Notes under the pieces: generated by a model
Told to the model about the DNA's origin: nothing
The model's input: the letters and a program-made list of their open reading frames with translations, nothing else
Databases searched by the model: none
Program-made: the position numbers and the translations under genes
Part shown: one piece after another, positions 1-5,242 of the stretch
Layout: every line of letters starts with the position of its first letter
Position numbering within the stretch: the first letter of the stretch is position 1
Assembly: GCA_964554105.1 (NCBI GenBank)
Contig: CAZKNF010000044.1
Coordinates: 1 to 30,641, forward strand
Length of the DNA stretch: 30,641 bases
From: CAZKNF01 sp964554105
Lineage (GTDB): Bacteria; Bacteroidota; Rhodothermia; Rhodothermales; VXPQ01
Reading direction: 5' to 3'

Positions 1-668
1 TCTTCGCGAATATCATCCTCGCCGATGAAATCAACCGCTCACCGGCCAAAGTCCAGAGCGCGTTGCTCGAAAGCATGCAGGAGCGTCAGGTCACCATTGG
101 GGACACCACGTATTTCCTCGACGAGCCGTTTCTGGTGCTCGCAACGCAGAATCCCATCGAGCAGGAAGGCACCTATCCGCTTCCGGAAGCGCAAGTCGAC
201 CGGTTCATGCTGAAAATCAAAATCGGATATCCGACGAAAGACGAGGAACTCGAGATCATGCGGCGAATGGCGCGAACCGGTAAGAAGGCCGAAGTAGGCG
301 CCGTCGTGCAGCCTGCGCAAATTCTGTCCGCCCGCGGTGTGCTAAACGACATGTATATCGACGATCGCGTGGAGAGATACATCGTAGAAATCGTGATGGC
401 GTCTCGCGAGCCGAGTAAATACCGTCTCGCCGCCATCGAGCCGCTTATCGACTTCGGAGCGTCTCCGCGCGCAACAATCAATTTAAATCTGGCCTCTCGC
501 GCCCACGCCTTTTTGCATCACCGGGCCTACGTGACGCCGGAAGATGTGCGATCGATCGCGATGGACGTTATGCGCCACCGCATTGCCGTGTCTTATGAAG
601 CCGAGGCCGAGGAGGTCTCGAGTGAAGACCTCGTCCAACGAATCCTTGAAACCGTCGAAGTGCCGTGA
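1..668 (+). CDS. MoxR-family AAA+ ATPase, 3' part (5' end outside window)
   Basis: The reading frame is open from base 3 and ends at TGA 666-668, so only the C-terminal part of about 221 residues is present. The first residues carry the MoxR Walker B stretch ILADEINR followed by SPAKVQSALLE. Then come the sensor-1 region LVLATQNPIEQEGTYPLPEAQ and the VDRFMLKI segment. The lid domain follows, with a sensor-2-like GASPRATINL near position 450-490. Walker A must lie upstream of the window. MoxR ATPases usually act as chaperones for maturation of complexes, often beside DUF58 and VWA-domain genes. Those partners are not visible here, because the next gene is hprK 88 bp downstream. The family call is secure; the substrate is unknown. 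Confidence 0.93.
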   Translation, partial: FANIILADEINRSPAKVQSALLESMQERQVTIGDTTYFLDEPFLVLATQNPIEQEGTYPLPEAQVDRFMLKIKIGYPTKDEELEIMRRMARTGKKAEVGAVVQPAQILSARGVLNDMYIDDRVERYIVEIVMASREPSKYRLAAIEPLIDFGASPRATINLNLASRAHAFLHHRAYVTPEDVRSIAMDVMRHRIAVSYEAEAEEVSSEDLVQRILETVEVP

Positions 669-756
669 GCTAGGCAGCCTCCCGTGCCCGATGCATCACC
701 CTCTAAACCTTACACTTTCATCTCGAACACTAACTCGGTCCACCGAAACCTAGACG

Positions 757-1770
757 ATGCACAAAGCCCAGGTCTTCAAGAAAGAGTCGATCTCTATCGA
801 CTTTATGGTCGAGCAGCTGCGGACTACTGTAGGCGTGGAGGTACAGTCCGTCAATCCGGTGCAGGGCAGCGAACGGATCGTGATCGAGAGCAATCTCCAT
901 CGGCCCGGCCTGGTACTGGCGGGGTATACCGAGCTGTTCACCTCTCATCGAGTACAGATCCTCGGAAATACGGAGAATCAGTTCCTGCGAAACATGGATC
1001 CTGGCGCGCGCAGCGAGGCGTTCAGTACCTTGCTCGCGTTCGAGATCCCATGCATCATCTTGACCGAGAACAACGAACTCGGTACGGAGCTGATCGAAAT
1101 GGCGACGGAAAAGGGAGTGCCGATCTACAGAACTCCGCTGCCGTCGACGCATTTTATGGCCGTCCTGAGGGACTTCCTCAGCGATCAATTTGCTCTGCAG
1201 CAGACAATACACGGTTCTCTCGTGGATGTCTATGGCATAGGCCTTCTCCTCGTCGGAAAATCCGGTATCGGGAAGAGCGAAGTTGCACTCGATCTGGTAG
1301 AGCGGGGCCATCGCCTGGTGGCGGATGACGTAGTGATAGTGACGAAGAAGGAGGAACATCTGCTGATGGGCTCGGGAACGGATCTCGTCCAGCACTTCAT
1401 GGAGGTGCGCGGTCTCGGTCTCGTGGACATCCGCGCAATGTTCGGAATTCGCGCGATTCGGTTTCAGAAACGAGTCGAGGTCGTCGTAGGCATGCAGCTT
1501 TGGGATAAAGATGAAGAGTATACGAGACTGGGAATGGTCGACGACAGCTACACGCTGCTCGATGTCGAGCTGCCGATGGTGAAGGTACCCATCACTCCCG
1601 GCAAGAACATCACAGTCATCTGTGAGGTCATCGGGATGAATCATCTTCTGCGGCATTACGGCTACGATCCGGCTGAAGTGTTCGCCAAGCGACTGGCCGA
1701 GCGTATCCGATCGAAAGGCCCTGGCGCACCCGCCCGCGGTATCGAATACTTCGAGCACGACTATGAATAG
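757..1770 (+). CDS. hprK: HPr kinase/phosphorylase
   Basis: This 337-residue protein matches HprK/P, the bifunctional enzyme that phosphorylates and dephosphorylates HPr (or an NPr-like protein) on serine. The N-terminal half is the MurF-like domain. The kinase half carries the Walker A loop GKSGIGKS at residues 167-174, then LVADDVV and an EVRGLGLVDI segment typical of the HprK signature. The length is normal for the family (about 310-340). In Gram-negative bacteria without a full sugar PTS, hprK usually belongs to a regulatory PTS branch. No HPr or EI gene is in the window. The start is ATG 757, with no clear Shine-Dalgarno. The last five codons plus stop (EHDYE) are repeated at 3500-3517, described separately. 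Confidence 0.95.
   Translation: MHKAQVFKKESISIDFMVEQLRTTVGVEVQSVNPVQGSERIVIESNLHRPGLVLAGYTELFTSHRVQILGNTENQFLRNMDPGARSEAFSTLLAFEIPCIILTENNELGTELIEMATEKGVPIYRTPLPSTHFMAVLRDFLSDQFALQQTIHGSLVDVYGIGLLLVGKSGIGKSEVALDLVERGHRLVADDVVIVTKKEEHLLMGSGTDLVQHFMEVRGLGLVDIRAMFGIRAIRFQKRVEVVVGMQLWDKDEEYTRLGMVDDSYTLLDVELPMVKVPITPGKNITVICEVIGMNHLLRHYGYDPAEVFAKRLAERIRSKGPGAPARGIEYFEHDYE
1752..1769 (+). repeat. 18-bp direct repeat, left copy (3' end of hprK)
   Basis: The 18 bases CGAGCACGACTATGAATA form the end of hprK and recur exactly at 3500-3517. The copy lies inside the final codons and runs into the TAG stop. Placement at a gene 3' end is typical of attachment sites used by integrating elements. That role is inferred, since no integrase is present. 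Confidence 0.7.
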
Positions 1771-2183
1771 GGACGGCGAAAGATACTCGCCGAAGAGAGG
1801 CGGGATAGGATCTCGAGATCGAAGGGATCTTCCCTCTACACATTGGCGAGCCGTTTGTCCAAGAGGTGATCGAGCGATTCCCAACAATGAAGGGAACGCG
1901 ACACGTTAGGAACGTCACGATATGTGGGATGGATTTTTCTGAGGCGTATATCTTTCGTGCTCTGCCTCGCGGCGCGATAGCTAGCTATCATCTTTTCACT
2001 AGCAGTCTGCCGTCCGCGAACTATTCCGTAAGGCCCGCCGGGCATGAGTAATAAAGGGGCGCCGGCTTCGGCCGACGCCCCTTGCCAGGTCACAGGCGCA
2101 TCTCGGCCCTCGAGATACGTCCTTGCTTACGGGTAGAAGGTTTGTTTTTCTGCTCCCACCATTCGAATCCGCATGGACGCCCA
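1771..2183. other. 413-bp stretch between hprK and lipoprotein gene; no supported gene
   Basis: One plus-strand frame is open from about 1797 to the TAA at 2051-2053. Its first part reads like coding sequence (residues such as LHIGEPFVQEVIERF), but it lacks a convincing start and the rest resembles no family I know. It may be a gene remnant. The stretch ends with a strong hairpin at 2054-2083. The region left of the lipoprotein start presumably holds that gene's promoter, but I see no clear -35/-10 pair. Confidence 0.4.
2054..2083. terminator. Strong hairpin with UUCG tetraloop
   Basis: An 8-bp stem (AAGGGGCG with CGCCCCTT) is continued, after one mismatch, by CGGC/GCCG closing a TTCG tetraloop. 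This is a classic stable terminator-type hairpin. No T-run follows on the plus strand, so it may act as an RNA 3'-end stabiliser or a Rho-assisted terminator for hprK. On the minus strand a short TTTATT follows. Confidence 0.6.
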
Positions 2184-3407
2184 ATGAAAGAAGTTTCGAT
2201 GCCTGTCGTGGTGATTATTCGCTGGTTGATGTGTGCGTTCATTCTCTTCACGCCGTTGGTGATTTCGGGGTGTGCCGAGGAGGTTCCAGTTGGAGCGGAA
2301 GACGAAATCCCTGATCGAGCGGACGACGAAAACCCTGAAGATCCGGAATTATCCCCCGACGATACGCTATTTGTACGGTACGTAGCGATGGGAGATGCCA
2401 TGACAGCCGGATACATGTCCGGTGGAATAAACCAAGACACGCAGCAGAAGTCCTACGCCGTCTTGTTGGCGGAAGCTATGGGTACTGACTTCAACGTTCC
2501 TTTGATCGAGAATCCTGGGTGTCCGCCGCCAATTACGGATGCCTACACCGGTGCCCGCGCTGATACGACTGCGTGTAGCGGGCTTGTAGGTAGCGCCTTA
2601 GATCTTTTCCATAATGTGGCGGTGCCAGGGGCACATATGGAAGACTTCTACGGGGACTTTGACGAACCTAGTGCAATGAATGAGTTCTTGCTCGGTGGAC
2701 GGCCGCAACTCGAGGCGCTCGTGCAGGCAGAACCGACTTTTGTCAGCATTTGGATCGGTACTGAACGCTTGTGGAACGAAATGCGCTCCGGCAATCCCGA
2801 AACGGACTGGCTCTACGACTTTGAAGATCGCTACTTACAGTTATTGGATAGTCTGAATGCTCTCGGTGTAAAGGGAGGCGTCGTCATTGGCCTCTTTGGT
2901 CCCGTCTCTCCCTATTGGTCGTCGGGAGAGCGCTATGCAACGGCAAAGATAGAAGGTATCTTGCCAGATTCCTTCGACGTGGCCCCCAATTGCAGCGGAG
3001 AGGGTGCCTATTCCTTAGTGCCGTTTGATTATGCGATGCAGGAGCTTCTGTCGCGGGCTCAATCAGGGGAAGCTGTACAGCTCGACTGTCTCAACGACGA
3101 CGAGGTTTTGCGATGGGAGGAATGGGGCGACATACAGAACAGCGTCGAAGCAGCTAACGGCGTACTCGAAAGCTGGGTCGAGCTTGAGGCAGGATGGGCC
3201 TTTGTTTTTCCAAGGGACCTAGGCCTATCGTCCACGAGGTTTCCGAATCTACCTGGTTCAGGTGAGGCCGTCTTCGGCCGAGACATTAGTCTTGACGGGG
3301 AGCACCCATCTGAGGAGGGCCACAGGGTCATCGCGAACACCTTAATTCAGGCGATCAATTCGCACTACGGTACAAATTTGCCGAATCTTGACGCCAGTAC
3401 TGACTGA
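2184..3407 (+). CDS. SGNH/GDSL-fold lipoprotein with altered catalytic residues
   Basis: A lipoprotein signal peptide is visible: positively charged start, hydrophobic core, then lipobox VISGC before an acidic stretch. The start was placed at ATG 2184 (ATG 2199 is also possible), because the longer frame to 2082 only adds residues ahead of the signal. The mature part resembles the GDSL/SGNH lipoproteins of Bacteroidota: YVAMGDAMTAGY for block I, FVSIWIGTERLW for block III, and DGEHPSEEGH for block V. The nucleophile serine of GDS is Ala72 and the oxyanion asparagine of GxND is Glu194. The Asp371/His374 pair is kept. It is therefore probably not an active esterase and may be a binding protein. 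Base composition looks lower in GC than its neighbours. 407 residues; an outer-membrane or periplasmic location is inferred. Confidence 0.8.
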   Translation: MKEVSMPVVVIIRWLMCAFILFTPLVISGCAEEVPVGAEDEIPDRADDENPEDPELSPDDTLFVRYVAMGDAMTAGYMSGGINQDTQQKSYAVLLAEAMGTDFNVPLIENPGCPPPITDAYTGARADTTACSGLVGSALDLFHNVAVPGAHMEDFYGDFDEPSAMNEFLLGGRPQLEALVQAEPTFVSIWIGTERLWNEMRSGNPETDWLYDFEDRYLQLLDSLNALGVKGGVVIGLFGPVSPYWSSGERYATAKIEGILPDSFDVAPNCSGEGAYSLVPFDYAMQELLSRAQSGEAVQLDCLNDDEVLRWEEWGDIQNSVEAANGVLESWVELEAGWAFVFPRDLGLSSTRFPNLPGSGEAVFGRDISLDGEHPSEEGHRVIANTLIQAINSHYGTNLPNLDASTD

Positions 3408-3499
3408 CTGTCGGAAACCTTTAACACATTAACACGCGCCATGTAAAGGGGCACCCTCTCGGATGCCACGTGGTGAAGCAGCGCGCCTAGACGGCAATC

Positions 3500-3517
3500 C
3501 GAGCACGACTATGAATA
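3500..3517 (+). repeat. 18-bp direct repeat, right copy (duplicated hprK 3' end)
   Basis: This is an exact second copy of 1752-1769. In the hprK frame it still encodes EHDYE and a stop codon (TAA instead of TAG). Just before it, the same frame reads APRRQS, which resembles the APAR of the hprK C-terminus. This suggests a diverged remnant of the gene end rather than a chance match. Confidence 0.65.
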
Positions 3518-3643
3518 ATCCTGTGAATCGATCGGCCGAACTTTATCGGGACCAAGTCATTGGCGATGCAGGAGTTAAGCACCTATGGATTCAGGTGCTC
3601 AGGTGGCTAAATTGTAATCGCTTCGGTCAAAAGTTCACAGGAC

Positions 3644-3684
3644 CCGCACCTGTTCGAATCTGTTGACATCAGGTGCAGGTGCGG
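3644..3684. promoter_or_regulatory. Inverted repeat CCGCACCTG / CAGGTGCGG overlapping promoter
   Basis: The 9-bp arms at 3644-3652 and 3676-3684 are perfect inverted copies around the -35 box. An extra CAGGTGC lies at 3670-3676. A further GCACCT/AGGTGC pair lies upstream at 3579-3584 and 3593-3598. This arrangement suits an operator for a dimeric regulator. The regulator is unknown. Confidence 0.45.
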
Positions 3685-3691
3685 CTATATT
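3663..3691 (+). promoter_or_regulatory. Sigma-70-like promoter upstream of the small ORF and M23 peptidase
   Basis: TTGACA (3663-3668), a 17-bp spacer and TATATT (3686-3691) match the housekeeping consensus closely. Transcription would begin near 3698, giving a leader of about 70 nt before the small membrane peptide at 3767. Organisms of this group may use a variant consensus, so the match needs a mapped start site. Confidence 0.5.
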
Positions 3692-3766
3692 CGAATGCTG
3701 TTCGCACGTAATTCACCGACGAGCCCTTCATCTGCACTGAAATCGACGATTTGGAGGACGGCGGGA

Positions 3767-3865
3767 ATGATTCTGTTCTGCATCGATCAGGCTATGCGAA
3801 TAATCGGGTTCGTTTTTTGCGTGAAGCTGCTCCTCATTAGTTCAGGAATACCCGAGATTGGCTAA
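3767..3865 (+). CDS. Small hydrophobic peptide (32 aa) overlapping the M23 peptidase start
   Basis: ATG 3767 is preceded by an excellent Shine-Dalgarno, GGAGGA at 3753-3758, with 8 bases of spacing. The frame ends at TAA 3863-3865. The product has a short start with Cys5 and Asp7, then a hydrophobic run from about Ile12 to Ser25 with Cys18 and Lys20, and a short polar tail. One membrane segment is plausible. The last 8 bases overlap the TTG start of the M23 peptidase at 3858 in another frame, a layout typical of translational coupling. It is either a small membrane protein or a leader peptide. It resembles no family I recognise. Confidence 0.5.
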   Translation: MILFCIDQAMRIIGFVFCVKLLLISSGIPEIG

Positions 3866-4856
3866 GATTGCCGTTCGTATGCCGAGAAATCGTTACTACT
3901 ATTACGACCACGAATCGTGCAGCTTCGTTGAGGTCAGAACAAAGCGGTCGCGGATATATCTGCAGGGTTCAGCCCTTCTATTAGTTGCATTCCTTCTCGC
4001 CAGTGCGCTGTCGTGGGGCGTCGATGAGTTCTCGCAGACCCCGCAGGAACTCGCGTTGATGGCCGAGAACGATGTCCTTCAGCGCGAGCTTTCTCACATC
4101 AGCGAGCGTATGGACTCGTACTCCGAGAAGCTGGAGGAACTCAACGAATCGGATAAGGATCTCTACCGTACGATCTTCCAGGTCGAGCCTATTTCCGAAG
4201 ATGTACGCCAGGTTGGAGTCGGAGGCGTCGATCCGTACGAAGATTTTGGCCGGTTCAGTACGTCGACAGCGGCGATGCTGCGCACGACATCCGAAAAGCT
4301 CGACAAGCTTGAACGACAGATCGGTCTTCAGAACTCGAGCTACCGTGAGCTTGCGAGGTTGGCAGATGAGCGCGAAATGCAGCTCAAAGAAATGCCTGCG
4401 ATCCTGCCGGCCAACGGTCCGTTGGTCTCCGGATACGGCATGCGGCGGCATCCCATCCTGCGCGTGAGAAAGATGCATCGCGGGATCGATGTTCTCGTTG
4501 ACACCGGCTCACCCGTGGTCGCAACCGGAGACGGCGTCATCAAAAAGGCGGAATACAACTCAAGCTATGGACACCACGTGATTGTCGATCATACGTCGAC
4601 CGGCTATTCTACCGTCTACGCCCATTTATCTGAGATTCCCAGCAACATACGTCCAGGTACCGCGGTCGAGCGGGGAGAGGCAATCGGGGTCAGCGGCAAT
4701 ACGGGACGATCGACCGGTCCACACCTTCACTACGAAGTTCGCGATGCGGACGGCCGCAGGTTGAACCCTGTACTTTTCGTCGCGCCGAGCATGACGCCGC
4801 CGGAATACAAGAAGCTCCTCGAAGAAACCGAACGGTCGACAATGTCGCTCGACTAA
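3858..4856 (+). CDS. Membrane-anchored M23-family (LytM) metallopeptidase
   Basis: The protein (332 residues from TTG 3858) begins with a cytoplasmic leader containing RYYYYDHES, as is common for these Bacteroidota-type peptidases. One membrane segment (about 34-54) and a coiled coil (about 65-170) follow. The LytM domain has all zinc ligands: His207 and Asp211 in HRGID, and His289/His291 in HLHYEV. It should cleave peptidoglycan cross-links in the periplasm or act as a cell-wall or division hydrolase. The start could be ATG 3879. TTG 3858 is preferred because AGGA lies 10 bases before it and the upstream small ORF overlaps it. The zinc site is complete, so it is likely catalytic rather than an EnvC-like activator. 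Confidence 0.92.
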   Translation: MAKIAVRMPRNRYYYYDHESCSFVEVRTKRSRIYLQGSALLLVAFLLASALSWGVDEFSQTPQELALMAENDVLQRELSHISERMDSYSEKLEELNESDKDLYRTIFQVEPISEDVRQVGVGGVDPYEDFGRFSTSTAAMLRTTSEKLDKLERQIGLQNSSYRELARLADEREMQLKEMPAILPANGPLVSGYGMRRHPILRVRKMHRGIDVLVDTGSPVVATGDGVIKKAEYNSSYGHHVIVDHTSTGYSTVYAHLSEIPSNIRPGTAVERGEAIGVSGNTGRSTGPHLHYEVRDADGRRLNPVLFVAPSMTPPEYKKLLEETERSTMSLD

Positions 4857-4910
4857 CGCTCCTCGCACATCTACCTTTTCGCTGAAATCAGGTCGTCGCA
4901 CCGACGCTGC

Positions 4911-4939
4911 TTGCTTTTTTTGGACCTGGACAGTATAGT
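4911..4939 (+). promoter_or_regulatory. Candidate promoter for DUF2795-tamA
   Basis: TTGCTT (4911-4916), 17 bp, then TATAGT (4934-4939), which is 5 of 6 to TATAAT. The T-run inside the -35/spacer follows a small hairpin (CGTCG/CGACG at about 4894-4906), so the same bases could also end the M23 transcript. Confidence 0.35.
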
Positions 4940-5023
4940 GCTTGCCCGGCGCACGGTGGTCGAAACGCACGTCGCACCGAGCTCGTTACTCCCGCCGAGC
5001 ATCCGAAAAAAGTGAAGGACGTT

Positions 5024-5242
5024 ATGTACTGGACCCTCGACCTCGCCTCTCATCTCGAAGATGCTCCCTGGCCGGCCACGAAGGATGAACTAATCGACTA
5101 CGCCGAGCGTACTGGCGCTCCGCTTGAAGTGATCGAGAATCTCCGCGTGATGGAGGACGATGGCGAGCCGTACGAGAGCATCGAAGAAGTATGGCCCGAC
5201 TATCCGACGGCCGATGACGACTTCTATTTCGAAGAGGACTAG
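5024..5242 (+). CDS. DUF2795-domain small acidic protein
   Basis: A 72-residue acidic protein. The central PATKDELIDYAERTGAP and the following LEVIENL match the DUF2795 domain, a small helical domain of unknown function. The start is ATG 5024 with AAGGA at 5015-5019. The alternative GTG 5012 would only add four residues and would overlap that Shine-Dalgarno. The C-terminus is very acidic and aromatic (DDDFYFEED). Its 3' end overlaps the 5' end of the TamA-like gene by about 29 bases, so the two are probably co-transcribed. A cytoplasmic location is likely. Confidence 0.85.
   Translation: MYWTLDLASHLEDAPWPATKDELIDYAERTGAPLEVIENLRVMEDDGEPYESIEEVWPDYPTADDDFYFEED

Larger units (their letters stand above)
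3408..3766. other. 359-bp intergenic region with duplicated hprK end and a promoter
   Basis: From left to right it holds a tandem TTAACACA/TTAACACG pair at about 3420-3435 and a degenerate copy of the 2052-2060 hairpin start (TAAAGGGGC at 3444-3452). It also holds the repeated hprK 3' end at 3500-3517, a cluster of GCACCT/AGGTGC motifs at 3579-3684, and a consensus-like promoter at 3663-3691. A 67-codon open frame at 3463-3666 shows no family likeness and overlaps these elements, so it is not called. Confidence 0.5.

Noticed and set aside
730..1887. 385-codon open frame on the minus strand
   Set aside because: It lies antisense to hprK along its whole length and has no family features; it is a shadow of the high-GC third-position pattern.
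3463..3666. 67-codon open frame on the plus strand
   Set aside because: It overlaps the duplicated hprK end and the operator cluster, and lacks a Shine-Dalgarno and any family likeness.
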